Notes: a model not told the origin generated them from the letters alone. Positions 43,039-51,724 are shown, numbered from the stretch's first letter. The stretch is 64,000 bases of DNA from Streptomyces bungoensis (GCF_001514215.1 NZ_KQ948860.1:212590-276589), one strand, 5' to 3'. Translations and numbers: made by a program.

Positions 43039-43737
43039 CTAGTACCAGTGGTTGGCCTGCCAGAACGACCAGGCCTCACAGGGGCTGCCGTACCGGCTGT
43101 TCATGTAGTTGAGGCCCCACTTGATCTGGGTGGCCGGGTTGGTCTGCCAGTCGGCACCCGCGGAGGCGTACTTGCCGGCGGGCAGGGCCTGGAAGAGACC
43201 GTAGGCACCGGAGGAGGCGTTGACCGCCTGGTAGTTCCAGCTGGACTCGTGGTCCACGATGTTGCTGAAGCACTGGAACTGGCCGCCCGCCACCATCTGG
43301 CGCGCCATGGCCTGGATCTGCGCGGCGGTGTAGCTGCTCTGGACGGGGAAGCTGGAGGAGCTCCGTGCGGAGTCGCGGCTCGCCGCGGCCTTCGCCTCGA
43401 CGCGCTCCTTGGCGGCCTTGGCCGCCTGCTCGGCTGCGGCCTTCTTCGCGACGGCCGTCTCGGCCGCGGCCTTGCGGGCCGCCGCCTCGGCGTCCTTCTT
43501 GGCGCTCGCGTCGGCGGCGATGGCCTGGGCGTCGGCCTGCTGCGTCAGGGACGCGGTCTGCACCTGGGCCTGCTCACCTGCGGGTATGTCCGCGAGGAGC
43601 GTGGTGTCGGCTGCCGTCGCCTCGGCGTCGTTGTTGTTCTGCGCGACGCTGCCCGAGGCAACTCCGACGACGCTTCCGACGGCGGTGACCGCGGTGGCCG
43701 AGACCACTGCGAATCCCCGGACCGAAATCCGGCTCAC
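43039..43737 (-). CDS. Secreted transglycosylase-like cell wall protein
   Basis: 232 residues. GTG 43737 is chosen because GGAAGGAAAC stands six bases before it; ATG 43755 in the same frame has no such site. A signal peptide is visible (ISVRGFAVVSATAVTAVGSV), followed by an Ala/Lys coiled stretch of about 80 residues. The C-terminal domain has Cys-linked FSNIVDHESSWNYQAVNASS, GAYGLFQALP and IKWGLNYMNSRYGSPCEAW, the lytic-transglycosylase/Rpf-like pattern with the Glu of DHESSW as likely catalyst. It probably cleaves peptidoglycan at growth or germination. Confidence 0.85.
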   Translation of the reverse strand: MSRISVRGFAVVSATAVTAVGSVVGVASGSVAQNNNDAEATAADTTLLADIPAGEQAQVQTASLTQQADAQAIAADASAKKDAEAAARKAAAETAVAKKAAAEQAAKAAKERVEAKAAASRDSARSSSSFPVQSSYTAAQIQAMARQMVAGGQFQCFSNIVDHESSWNYQAVNASSGAYGLFQALPAGKYASAGADWQTNPATQIKWGLNYMNSRYGSPCEAWSFWQANHWY

Positions 43738-44162
43738 ACGGTTTCCTTCCAGCATCGCCCGCTTCGGTGACCCTGGCGGACGCAATCGTGCCCCTGAACA
43801 CTGGCCTCCCAACTGCGGGGTCACGGGAGGCGCGGGCCCGGTGGGCAACTCCCTTGCGGGGAGCGCCGCGTGGTGCTCGGGCGGCATACGGCGACGCTAT
43901 GGAGTTGGGGTGCTGCTGTGGTGCCGTACCGCTGGGGGTACAGATGTGCCGTATGCGGGGCCTGACAGGAATGAGACTCTGCCGTAACCCGACACCGGGT
44001 GGCAATTCCGAGTTGCGTGTGAAAGCTCACACCTCGTTTGTCCCTGGGGATTTCAGGAAACGGCCACACACGGCGGCGCCGCCCGGCTAGGCTCTTCGCC
44101 TTTGCCGGACGGCGCCAACTGCGTTCCTTCTCCGCCGATATGACCCCCAAGGGCCTACGGCC
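43738..44162. other. Long leader region of the transglycosylase-like gene with an inverted repeat
   Basis: 425 bp between the PhoH gene and the transglycosylase gene, both on the minus strand. A symmetric site GTGTGAAAGCTCACAC (44017-44032) has perfect six-base arms and contains GTG-N6-CAC, close to the Crp-type half-sites known in streptomycetes. A long transcribed leader before cell-wall hydrolase genes can hold a cyclic di-AMP riboswitch, but I could not recognise its conserved core here. Confidence 0.4.
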
Positions 44163-45488
44163 TCAGATATGCCCCTCTTCCAGCATTTCGGTCACAAGGG
44201 CCGCGATCCGGGACCTCTCGGACCGGGTCAGCGTGACGTGGGCGAAAAGCGGGTGCCCCTTCAGTTTCTCGACCACGGCGACGACACCGTCATATCGGCC
44301 GACACGCAGATTGTCCCTTTGCGCCACGTCGTGGGTCAGGACGACCCGGGAATTGGCGCCGATCCGGGACAGAACGGTCAGCAGGACATTGCGTTCCAGT
44401 GACTGCGCCTCGTCGACGATCACGAACGCGTCGTGCAGGGACCGGCCCCGGATGTGCGTGAGCGGCAGGACCTCCAGCATCCCGCGCGCGGTGACCTCCT
44501 CGATGACCTCGCGGGACGTGACCGCCGAGAGCGTGTCGAAGACGGCCTGCGCCCACGGGCTCATCTTCTCCGCCTCGGAGCCGGGCAGATAGCCCAGTTC
44601 CTGCCCGCCGACCGCGTACAGCGGCCGGAAGACCATCACCTTCTGGTGCTGGCGGCGCTCCAGGACCGCCTCCAGACCCGCGCACAGCGCCAGCGCCGAC
44701 TTGCCGGTGCCGGCCCGGCCGCCCATGGAGACGATGCCGACGTCCGGGTCGAGCAGCAGGTCGAGCGCGATGCGCTGCTCGGCGCTGCGGCCCTTGATCC
44801 CGAACGCCTCGCGGTCGCCGCGCACCAGCCGGACGTTGCCCTCCGCGGTGACCCGGCCGAGCGCCTTGCCGCGCTCGGACTGGATGGTCAGGCCGGTGTG
44901 CACGGGGAGGCCGGCGGCCTCCGGGACGTACACGTGCCCTTCCTCGAAGAGGATGTCCACCTGCTCCCCGGGAAGGGTCAGTTCGGACATCCCGGTCCAG
45001 CCGGAGTTCTCCGTGATGGCGAGTTCGGCGCGGTACTCCTCGGCCAGCAGGCCGACGGAGGAGGCCTTGATGCGGAGCGGCAGGTCCTTCGACACGACGG
45101 TGACGTCGAACCCCTCGGCCTGCAGATTGCGGGCCACCGCGAGGATGCGTGAGTCGTTGTCCCCCAGTCGGTAGCCGGACGGCAGCACGCTGGGGTCCGA
45201 GTGGTTGAGCTCGACACGGATCGTTCCGCCGAGGTCCCCGATGGGGATGGGGGAATCCAGGCGGCCGTTCTTCACCCGGTAGTCGTCCAGCAGGCGCAGC
45301 GCCTGGCGGGCGAAGTAGCCGAGTTCGGGATGGTGCCGCTTGGCCTCCAGCTCCGTGACCACCACGATCGGGAGCACGACCTCGTGCTCGTCGAAGCGGG
45401 TCAGGGCGTTCGGGTCGGCCAGCAGGACGCTGGTGTCGAGAACATACGTGCGCCGGTCGGGCTTGTGGCGCTTTGTGCTGGTCACCAC
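44163..45488 (-). CDS. PIN-PhoH fusion ATPase
   Basis: 441 residues from GTG 45488 (GTG 45485 equally possible). The N-terminal PIN nuclease domain has YVLDTSVLLADPNALTRF, VVTELEAKRHH and DNDSRILAVARNL, with the acidic residues of the metal site. The PhoH ATPase follows, with MGGRAGTGKSALALCAGLEA (Walker A), DAFVIVDEAQSLER (Walker B) and LTHDVAQRDN. Such fusions act as RNA-unwinding nucleases, known from toxin-antitoxin studies in mycobacteria. It stands alone, upstream of the transglycosylase gene on the same strand. Confidence 0.93.
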   Translation of the reverse strand: MVTSTKRHKPDRRTYVLDTSVLLADPNALTRFDEHEVVLPIVVVTELEAKRHHPELGYFARQALRLLDDYRVKNGRLDSPIPIGDLGGTIRVELNHSDPSVLPSGYRLGDNDSRILAVARNLQAEGFDVTVVSKDLPLRIKASSVGLLAEEYRAELAITENSGWTGMSELTLPGEQVDILFEEGHVYVPEAAGLPVHTGLTIQSERGKALGRVTAEGNVRLVRGDREAFGIKGRSAEQRIALDLLLDPDVGIVSMGGRAGTGKSALALCAGLEAVLERRQHQKVMVFRPLYAVGGQELGYLPGSEAEKMSPWAQAVFDTLSAVTSREVIEEVTARGMLEVLPLTHIRGRSLHDAFVIVDEAQSLERNVLLTVLSRIGANSRVVLTHDVAQRDNLRVGRYDGVVAVVEKLKGHPLFAHVTLTRSERSRIAALVTEMLEEGHI

Positions 45489-45814
45489 GGAAGGACGTAC
45501 CCCCTCGGATGAGGTCGGGGAGCGACGAAGAGGAAGCTGGGCCGGGAGGGCGGGAAGAACCAGGCCGGCAGACGGCCCTCGCACGCGGCGGGCCGAGAAC
45601 CGGCCCTCCGCGGCTGCTTCCGTGCGACCGCACGGTCGGGCTGGTGCAAAAGACCTCCCGGGCGGACGGCCCCGTGCCGCCCGCTGAGATCCGACACCCG
45701 TGGTTCGGGTGTCGACCTGTCTGGCTTATGCCCTCGAAAATGCACCACCATGCAGAACCGGCCGACAGCGCGCCCGTGAAGTCCTTGTTACATCGCCACC
45801 AACCGGGGTATACG
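45489..45814. other. Intergenic region before the PIN-PhoH gene with a hairpin
   Basis: About 325 bp of probable promoter and leader. A perfect nine-base hairpin, CGACACCCG-TGGTT-CGGGTGTCG (45692-45714), is visible roughly 210 bp before the start. No open reading frame here has a ribosome site. Confidence 0.4.
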
Positions 45815-45848
45815 GAACGCCCCGCACCGGGTGGGGCGCGGGGCGTTC
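45815..45848 (-). terminator. Terminator hairpin after the cis-prenyltransferase gene
   Basis: GAACGCCCCGC (45815-45825) and GCGGGGCGTTC (45838-45848) pair perfectly over 11 bases around a 12-base loop, 22 bp past the stop on the minus strand. Confidence 0.75.
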
Positions 45849-45870
45849 AAGCAGGTCCACGAGCGGGCTG

Positions 45871-46644
45871 TCAGCCGCCGTAACGGCGGTGACGTGCGGC
45901 GTAGTCGCGCAGGGCGCGCAGGAAGTCCACCTTGCGAAAGGCCGGCCAGAAGACCTCGCAGAAGTAGTACTCCGAGTGGGCGGTCTGCCAGAGCATGAAT
46001 CCGGACAGCCGCTGCTCGCCGCTGGTGCGGATCACCAGGTCCGGGTCGGGCTGGTCGCCGGTGTAGAGGTGACGCCCGATCATGTCGATGTCGACGGACT
46101 CGGCGACCTCCTCCAGCGTCACGCCCTTGTCCTGGGCGTCGAGGAGCATGGAGCGCACGGCGTCGGCGATCTCCTGCCGGCCGCCGTAGCCGATGGCCAC
46201 GTTGACGACTATCCCGTCGACGTGGGCGGTGGTCTCCTCGGCCTGCTTGAGGGTGTGCTGCATCCCGGCCGGCAGCAGGTCGGTGGTGCCGACGTGGTGG
46301 ACCCGCCAGCGGCCGTCGGCGGCGAGGGCGCGGACGACGTCCTCGATGATGCCGAGGAGCGGGACCAGCTCCTCCTGGGGGCGGTCGAAGTTGTCCGTCG
46401 ACAGCAGCCAGAGGGTGACGACCTCGACGTCGGTCTCGGAGCACCAGCCGAGGAACTCCTCGATCTTGTCGGCGCCGGCCCGGTGGCCGTGGACCGTGGT
46501 GGAGCCGGCGGCCTTCGCCCAGCGCCGGTTGCCGTCCATGATGACGCCGATGTGCTTGGGCACCTGAGCGTGGTCCAGGTGGCCTTCCACCCGGCGTGCG
46601 TAGAGCCTGACGAGCAGGCCGCGCAGCTTGTCGCGCAGGTTCAC
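45871..46644 (-). CDS. uppS: cis-Prenyltransferase (undecaprenyl diphosphate synthase type)
   Basis: 257 residues from GTG 46644, with GGAGGGC nine bases upstream. VPKHIGVIMDGNRRWAK holds the catalytic Asp and diphosphate-binding residues; TLWLLSTDNFDRP, NVAIGYGGRQEI and PDLVIRTSGEQRLSGFMLWQ are conserved regions III-V. It makes long-chain polyprenyl diphosphate, the lipid carrier for the cell wall. As I recall streptomycetes carry a second copy beside recO, so this may be the alternative enzyme. A hairpin with a U-rich tail is in its leader. Confidence 0.93.
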   Translation of the reverse strand: MNLRDKLRGLLVRLYARRVEGHLDHAQVPKHIGVIMDGNRRWAKAAGSTTVHGHRAGADKIEEFLGWCSETDVEVVTLWLLSTDNFDRPQEELVPLLGIIEDVVRALAADGRWRVHHVGTTDLLPAGMQHTLKQAEETTAHVDGIVVNVAIGYGGRQEIADAVRSMLLDAQDKGVTLEEVAESVDIDMIGRHLYTGDQPDPDLVIRTSGEQRLSGFMLWQTAHSEYYFCEVFWPAFRKVDFLRALRDYAARHRRYGG

Positions 46645-46775
46645 GAGTTGTCTGCCCTCCGTGCGGCGGTCCCGGAAGCCGAAAGAGTACCCCCGCCCCG
46701 GCTCGGCTCCCCAGGACCGGCGGCGGGGGCGGCCCGTCGCACGGGGCCGGCGCGGCCCTGCGGACAAAAGAGAAC

Positions 46776-46808
46776 GGGCCGGTCCGTGGGGGGGAGACGG
46801 ACCGGCCC
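46776..46808 (-). promoter_or_regulatory. Hairpin with U-rich tail in the uppS leader
   Basis: Arms GGGCCGGTCCGT (46776-46787) and ACGGACCGGCCC (46797-46808) are perfectly complementary around a nine-base loop. On the minus strand the stem is followed by GTTCTCTTTTG, which looks like an intrinsic terminator. It lies about 130 bp before the uppS start with no gene between, so it may be an attenuator or the end of an unrecognised small RNA. Confidence 0.5.
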
Positions 46809-47291
46809 GAGGGGGGGTTTCCACCATAACCCTTCGTAAGCGCCGGCGCGTGCATCAGCGCGACACGAATACGCTCCGGAGTCGCCCGGCGACGCCCCGG
46901 TGCTCACGGAAGGCTGGATTCAGGGGTGTCCGCCCCTCGATTCACAGCGGTTTCGCAGGCAGATCGGGCCGTATAGGGCGAGATCATGAGGTTTTGGGCC
47001 ATCTTGGAGAATCGTCGGCCGGTTGTCCAGAGTCCCTCCGACGGGCTAACCCGTCAGCGAACGGTGACGTGACGGCTCCCCTGCGCGACCGACCGGCATC
47101 GCGGCACCGCGCAGCCCCCTCCGCCGCACGGTGCCGCGCACGCGGATTTGCTGGCGCGAATAACCTTGGTCTGAACTTACGTGACAGGTGAGGCGCGTGT
47201 GAACCGCCGTCGATAACGATGTGGAAACCGTGGGGGAACGACGGGTGAACACAGCGGCGATATGCCCGCTATGCCGCGCTCTCCCGGTTCG
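46809..47291. other. Intergenic region, no gene recognised
   Basis: About 480 bp between the uppS leader and the methyltransferase stop. It is somewhat less GC-rich than the genes. Frames present lack ribosome sites. It may hold the uppS promoter and the source transcript for the terminator-like hairpin; I see no tRNA or known RNA. Confidence 0.4.
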
Positions 47292-48077
47292 TCAGCGGCC
47301 CGGTTTGCGGACGTCGAAGAGATGCCGGGTGGCGTGCGCCACGAACGGCCCGTCCCGCTCGATCCGCTCGTGCAGCGCGCGCAGCTCGGGCTCGTACGCC
47401 TCCGCGGTGAAGCCGGGCACCATCCAGACCACCTTCCGCAGGAAGTGCACCACGGCGGCGATGTCGTGGAACTCCGTCCGCAGCCGCTCCGCCCGTACCT
47501 CGACGACGTGCAGCCCGGCCGCTTCCGCGGCCGCGCGCTCCCGGCCGGGGTGGCGGGCGCCGCGCGTGGCGTCCGGCTGCGGCCCGAGGAAGTGCTCGAC
47601 CAGCTCGAACACGCTGGCCGGTCCGACGTGCTGGGCGAAGTACGTCCCGCCCGGCCGCAGCACCCGAGCGATCTCCGCCCAGTGCGGGACCACCGGATGG
47701 CGGCTGAGCACCAGGTCGAAGGAGCCCTCGGCGAACGGCAGCGGCGCGTCGTCCGGCGCGGTGACGACCACCACGCCGCGCGGCCGCAGCAGGGCGGTGG
47801 CCTTCGCGGCGTTAGGCGGCCACCCCTCCGTCGCGGCGACGAGCAGCGGGCGGTCCGGCTCGGCCCTGCCCAGGGCGAAGTCCAGCACCTCCCCGCCCCC
47901 GGTCTGGACGTCGAGCACGGCCCCGGCCCGGGCCAGCCGCTCCCCCGCCGACACGGCGTACCCCCAGGAGGGCCGCTCCTCGGTGGCCCGCCCCTCGAAC
48001 CAGGAGAAGTCCCACCCCTCGGTGGGCACGGCGGCCCCTTCGGCGACGAGCGCCTCGAACGACCGGTCCTCCTCCAT
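47292..48077 (-). CDS. SAM-dependent methyltransferase (class I)
   Basis: 261 residues from ATG 48077; ATGs at 48086 and 48095 are in frame. The SAM-binding motif I is VLDVQTGGGEVLDFAL, acidic motif II is LLVAATEGWPPNAA, and the post-motif region is LPFAEGSFDLVLSRHPVVPH with AEIARVLRPGGTYFAQHVGP. This is the UbiE/small-molecule type; the substrate is unknown. It is divergent from the DinB-like gene, with about 60 bp between. Confidence 0.85.
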   Translation of the reverse strand: MEEDRSFEALVAEGAAVPTEGWDFSWFEGRATEERPSWGYAVSAGERLARAGAVLDVQTGGGEVLDFALGRAEPDRPLLVAATEGWPPNAAKATALLRPRGVVVVTAPDDAPLPFAEGSFDLVLSRHPVVPHWAEIARVLRPGGTYFAQHVGPASVFELVEHFLGPQPDATRGARHPGRERAAAEAAGLHVVEVRAERLRTEFHDIAAVVHFLRKVVWMVPGFTAEAYEPELRALHERIERDGPFVAHATRHLFDVRKPGR

Positions 48078-48138
48078 GACTCCCATGGCGCCCATGGTCC
48101 CAGGGCGTTGTCGGCGGTGCCTGCTAATTTCCGGGCCC

Positions 48139-48648
48139 ATGACGAAGCCCGCGGCCGGCCGCACAGCCGGTGAGAAGGAAATCCTGCACACCAGTCTGGA
48201 CCGGCACCGGGACGCGGTGCTCTGGAAGATCCAGGGCCTCGACGACGAGCAGCTGCGCCGGCCGATGACCCCGACCGGCACGACGCTGCTCGGCCTGGTG
48301 AAGCACCTCGCCTCGGTCGAGTACGGCTGGCTGGTGGAGACGTTCGGCGGCGAGGTGGAGCCCCTGTGGTTCGACCCGTACGAGAGGGAGGACATGCACG
48401 TCGCCCCCGGCGAGACGACCGACCGGATCGTCGCCTTCTACGGCCGCGCCCGCGCCGCCGCCGACCGGACGGTCACCGCGCTGCCCCTGGACACCCTCGG
48501 CCGCCCTTCCTGGCGCGACGACTCGGTGTCCCTGCGCTGGACCCTCGTCCACGTGATCGAGGAGACGGCACGGCACGCGGGTCACCTGGACATCCTGCGC
48601 GAGCTGATCGACGGGGCGACGGGGGACCACCGCCCGGCTACGGACTGA
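48139..48648 (+). CDS. DinB-family protein (DUF664)
   Basis: 169 residues. Helical bundle with GLVKHLASVEYGWL (first His), WRDDSVSLRWTLVHVIEETA and RHAGHLDILRELIDG: three His residues positioned for the metal site of DinB/YfiT enzymes. Members include mycothiol- or bacillithiol-dependent transferases. A TAATTT box ends eight bases before ATG 48139, so the transcript may be nearly leaderless. The last 11 bases overlap the convergent acetyltransferase gene. Confidence 0.87.
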   Translation: MTKPAAGRTAGEKEILHTSLDRHRDAVLWKIQGLDDEQLRRPMTPTGTTLLGLVKHLASVEYGWLVETFGGEVEPLWFDPYEREDMHVAPGETTDRIVAFYGRARAAADRTVTALPLDTLGRPSWRDDSVSLRWTLVHVIEETARHAGHLDILRELIDGATGDHRPATD

Positions 48649-49156
48649 CGCCCAGGGCGAGCAGCACGTGCTCGTCCTCCCCGTGCCGGACGGTGCCGAC
48701 CCGTTCGAAGCCGTGTCCTTCCAGCAGGCGGACGGACGCGGCGTTGCCGGGGAAGGGGTCGGCGTACAGCGGCCGGACGGGTTCCAGGTCGAGGAACAGC
48801 CCGAGGGCCCGTGTACCGACGCCCCTGCCCCAGTACGGCCGCCCGAGCCAGTACCCGACGTACCGCCGGCCGTCCGGCGCCGTCCAGGAGACGGCGTGCC
48901 CTGCGACCTCGCCGCCGACGGTGACCGTCCGCACCAGGCAGTCGGGGTCCCCGAGCACCCGCTCGCGCCAGTGCGCGAGGAAGGCCTCGCGCGGCCGCGG
49001 GGCGAACCTGGACCGCCGGACGGCCTCCGGGTCGTGCTCCTGGGCGAGGAAGACGAGGAGGTCCTCGTCCACGACAGCCCGCAGCAGCACCTCGCCGTGC
49101 CCGCCACGCTCGCCGGTCTCGGCCTCGGTCTGTGCGCTCTCGGTCTCGTCGGTCAT
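48638..49156 (-). CDS. GNAT-family N-acetyltransferase
   Basis: 172 residues. The acetyl-CoA loop appears as LGRPYWGRGVGTRALGLFLD, preceded by VGYWLGRPYW and followed by DPFPGNAASVRLLEGHGFER, the C-terminal signature. Likely acetylates a small amine or a protein N-terminus; the substrate is unknown. ATG 49156. A mixed acidic N-terminal tail of about 22 residues precedes the domain. Confidence 0.88.
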   Translation of the reverse strand: MTDETESAQTEAETGERGGHGEVLLRAVVDEDLLVFLAQEHDPEAVRRSRFAPRPREAFLAHWRERVLGDPDCLVRTVTVGGEVAGHAVSWTAPDGRRYVGYWLGRPYWGRGVGTRALGLFLDLEPVRPLYADPFPGNAASVRLLEGHGFERVGTVRHGEDEHVLLALGVSP

Positions 49157-49315
49157 GCGGGGAGTGTGACAGCGCCCACTGACAACGGCTCCCCCTGGCC
49201 TGTTCGTGCGGCCGTCCTGGCGGACGGTGCCGCGGCGGGGCAACTCCACCACGCCGAGGGCGTCTTCGCCTTCCGGCGGCCACCGGGTACGGTCGGCCCC
49301 GGAGGTGGGCCGGCG

Positions 49316-49684
49316 ATGACACGGTGGCGGGACGGGCGGGGCAGGCTGGTCGTCCACGGGAGCGGCGGCGGACCCCCGCTCACCGTTCCCCTGGAGATCG
49401 CGGCCTCGTACCGCACCCGCACCAGGGGGCTGCTCGGCCGCGACGCGATCGACGGCGCCCTGCTGCTCACCCCCGCCAACAGCGTGCACACCTTCCGGAT
49501 GCGCATCCCCATCGACGTCGCCTACCTCGACCGCCACCTCACCGTCACCGCCGTACGCACCATGAGGCCCGGCCGCCTGGGCCTTCCGCGGCCGCGCTCC
49601 CGGCATGTGCTGGAGGCCGCGGCGGGGGCCATGGCGGACTGGGGGGTCGGGCCCGGGGTCCGGGTGAGCGTCGAGGTGCCCTAA
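49316..49684 (+). CDS. DUF192 protein
   Basis: 122 residues from ATG 49316, with GGAGGTG eight bases upstream. RTRGLLGRDAIDGALLLTPA, NSVHTFRMRIPIDVAYLD and RHLTVTAVRTMRPGRLG are the family hallmarks of this small beta-barrel of unknown function. There is no signal peptide, unlike many members. Its stop TAA interlocks with the stop TAG of the convergent OmpA-type gene (CTAA). Confidence 0.87.
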   Translation: MTRWRDGRGRLVVHGSGGGPPLTVPLEIAASYRTRTRGLLGRDAIDGALLLTPANSVHTFRMRIPIDVAYLDRHLTVTAVRTMRPGRLGLPRPRSRHVLEAAAGAMADWGVGPGVRVSVEVP

Positions 49685-50310
49685 CCGCCGGTGCGCGGGA
49701 AGGTGACCTCGACCCGGCGGTTCTTCTTCCTGCCCTCTTCCGTGGAGTTGTCGGCGATGGGGTACTGCTCGCCGTAGCCGCGGACGTCGAAGGTGATGTC
49801 CGGGTCGTTCAGGTCCTGGTCGAGGACGGCCTGTACGGCGTTGGCGCGCTGCCGGGAGAGGACGTCGCCGTGGGCCGACGAGCCGAGGTTGTCGGTGAAG
49901 CCGAAGACGCGGACCTGGGTCGCGTGCTGCTTCCTGACCTCCTCGGCGATCGTCGCGATCCGCGCCTTCGCCTCGCCGCCGAGCTTGGCGCTGTCCTTGC
50001 CGAACAGCACCTCGGCCTGCAGAGCGAACGTCACGTCGGCGTTGGTGTCCTCACGGCGCTCGTCCCCGCTCTGGTCCTCGACGACCGACTTGATGTCCAG
50101 CACCTTGGGCTCCGCCAGGGTGGCGCCCTCGGGGAGCTTGAGGTCGGGGTCGGTGGGGTCGACTTTCACGGGGGCTGTGGCGGAGGGTTCCGTGCCCGGG
50201 GGCTCACTGGGGCTCGTGTCGTCGGCGTGGGCCAGGGAGAGGTCGGTGGCCGCGAGGAGGAGGGCGGTGGTGAGGGCGAGGGTGGCGGTGAGGCGGGGGT
50301 TGGGGGTCAC
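49681..50310 (-). CDS. Secreted OmpA-domain protein of the Tad locus
   Basis: 209 residues from GTG 50310 with a GAGG site. A signal peptide (TATLALTTALLLAATDLSLA) is followed by an Asp/Pro/Glu-rich linker. The C-terminal OmpA/MotB peptidoglycan-binding domain has LFGKDSAKLGGEAKARIATI, RVFGFTDNLGSSAHGDVLSR and GYGEQYPIADNSTEEGRKKN. It should bind peptidoglycan outside the membrane, perhaps as an anchor for pilus parts. It is the last gene of the Tad unit and starts seven bases after the lipoprotein stop. Confidence 0.88.
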   Translation of the reverse strand: MTPNPRLTATLALTTALLLAATDLSLAHADDTSPSEPPGTEPSATAPVKVDPTDPDLKLPEGATLAEPKVLDIKSVVEDQSGDERREDTNADVTFALQAEVLFGKDSAKLGGEAKARIATIAEEVRKQHATQVRVFGFTDNLGSSAHGDVLSRQRANAVQAVLDQDLNDPDITFDVRGYGEQYPIADNSTEEGRKKNRRVEVTFPRTGG

Positions 50311-50317
50311 TGTGGCC

Positions 50318-50899
50318 TCACCCTGAGATTTTGATCGAGGCGGCCGGGAACGTCGGCAGCTGGAAGTCCACCTCTGAGGTGTTCGCCGGGGGTGCCGGGA
50401 ACTGCATGAACACCGCCAGGCTCTCACCGGCCTTGAGGGTGGAGAAACCCGTGGTGGTCAGCGGACGCCCGTCCGTGTCGCGCAGGACGTAGTACCGCTT
50501 CTTGCCCTGGGGATCGATCAGCGTGGCCCCTCCCAGGGACCTGCCGTTTCTGATGATCTCCGTCTCGTTGCCGCTGAGGGCGGAGGGGATGACGAGGCTC
50601 TTGGCCCCGTCGTTCTTCAGGGTGCCGTTGACCGTGACGAAGCCCCCGGAGTCGCGCTGGGCGGAGGTGACCTGAAGGAGCAAACCATCGGAGCCCTTCA
50701 GTTCGGCCAACGGCTCGTCCGACTGCCCTTCCTGAGGGCTCGCGTCGGAACCGGACGTCCGGGAAGCGGACGCGGAGCCCTCCGGCTTCTTGTCGTCGCC
50801 GCCACTTCCACCGCAACCGGCCACACCGACGGCCAGACCAGCCGTAACGGTCAATGCGACCATCCCCCTGCGGGCCTTCGCAGTGAACCGCATGCTCAT
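50318..50899 (-). CDS. Lipoprotein of the Tad locus
   Basis: 193 residues. A lipobox (LTVTAGLAVGVAGCGGSGG) gives a lipidated cysteine at residue 29. A Ser/Gly/Asp-rich linker follows, then a beta-rich domain (FVTVNGTLKNDGAKSLVIPS) like a DUF4352-type immunoglobulin fold. Start ATG 50899; a second ATG six bases later is possible. Position suggests a pilus-related or cell-surface role, not known directly. Confidence 0.8.
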   Translation of the reverse strand: MSMRFTAKARRGMVALTVTAGLAVGVAGCGGSGGDDKKPEGSASASRTSGSDASPQEGQSDEPLAELKGSDGLLLQVTSAQRDSGGFVTVNGTLKNDGAKSLVIPSALSGNETEIIRNGRSLGGATLIDPQGKKRYYVLRDTDGRPLTTTGFSTLKAGESLAVFMQFPAPPANTSEVDFQLPTFPAASIKISG

Positions 50900-50918
50900 C
50901 GCTCCGCTTCTTCCTTCG

Positions 50919-51530
50919 TCATTGATCGTTCGCCGGTGAGTCGGCCAGATGGACGTCGAACAGGTCCTCGGGCTTCGGGAGCCCGGTGGTGTCGTCCGGT
51001 TTCAGGTTCCAGACCTTGCCGTCCTTGCAGGTGAGCGGGGGCAGCGAGTCGCCTCCACCGTCCCCACTGGGCAACGTGAACGTGCAGAGTTTTTCGATCA
51101 CGGCGATCGCGTGCGCCGTCGCATGCACATCCTCCGTGCCGGGCACGATGGAGTGTCCGACCGACCTGCTGGTCCGGACTTCGACGCTGTACTTCAACAG
51201 CTCAGGCGTGCAGGCGGTCAGTTGGGCGTCGTTCTGAGCTGCCAACTGCCCCGCACGCCAGCAGGCGTCGTCAGCCCCTTCGCCGTCGAAGACGTGCTGC
51301 CACTTCGCGGGGTCGAGCAAGTCCGCCCGCCACGTGGCCGCAAGCTGGTCCCGGGTCTTCTGTGCTGCGGCGAGGGCCGCCGCGTCGGCCGCTGCCTGGG
51401 CACCGCTCCGATTGACGGCCGCCTGGCCGACGGCGAGGTACGCGAGCGCGAGAAAGAGCAGACCCGCCACCACCGTGATGTAGATGGGGAAGGCCTGCCC
51501 TGCGTCGCGATGAGGACGGGGGCGGATCAG
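50919..51530 (-). CDS. TadG-like secreted pilus-assembly protein
   Basis: About 203 residues. A hydrophobic segment AFPIYITVVAGLLFLALAYL near the N-terminus, then AVNRSGAQAAADAAALAAAQ, is the TadE/TadG-like entry of minor pilins. The rest is an outer domain with several cysteines. The start is not clear: the only upstream candidate in frame that meets the Flp gene is CTG 51530, overlapping the Flp stop, so the true start may be non-standard. It follows the pilin gene directly. Confidence 0.7.
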   Translation of the reverse strand: MIRPRPHRDAGQAFPIYITVVAGLLFLALAYLAVGQAAVNRSGAQAAADAAALAAAQKTRDQLAATWRADLLDPAKWQHVFDGEGADDACWRAGQLAAQNDAQLTACTPELLKYSVEVRTSRSVGHSIVPGTEDVHATAHAIAVIEKLCTFTLPSGDGGGDSLPPLTCKDGKVWNLKPDDTTGLPKPEDLFDVHLADSPANDQ

Positions 51531-51724
51531 CCGCCGGTGACCTCTGCGATCTTGGACGTGATCGCATCGTAAATCGACTGCCCGATGCTCGTACCCGTGA
51601 TCGCCAGCACGATCGCCACCACCACCGCGATGATGCCGAGGTACTCCACCGCGGTCTGTCCCTTGTCGCTGCGGGCGACCCGGGCCTGCAGGTACGCGAC
51701 GGTGGTGTTGAACCAGTTGCTCAT
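51527..51724 (-). CDS. Flp-type pilin
   Basis: 65 residues from ATG 51724 with GGAGGGG upstream. ARSDKGQTAVEYLGIIAVVV holds the Gly-Gln-Thr-Ala-Val-Glu-Tyr cleavage motif of Flp prepilins, with the conserved Glu5 and Tyr6. The hydrophobic helix follows. The leader is rather long for an Flp pilin. It is the major pilus subunit of the Tad system, with its own short upstream region (98 bp) that could hold a promoter. Confidence 0.9.
   Translation of the reverse strand: MSNWFNTTVAYLQARVARSDKGQTAVEYLGIIAVVVAIVLAITGTSIGQSIYDAITSKIAEVTGG

Noticed and set aside
43738..44162. Cyclic di-AMP (ydaO) riboswitch in the transglycosylase leader
   Set aside because: The conserved core motifs could not be found by eye; a covariance search would be needed.
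45700..46839. Long plus-strand frame opposite the cis-prenyltransferase gene
   Set aside because: It is the complement of a well-supported gene and has no homology of its own.
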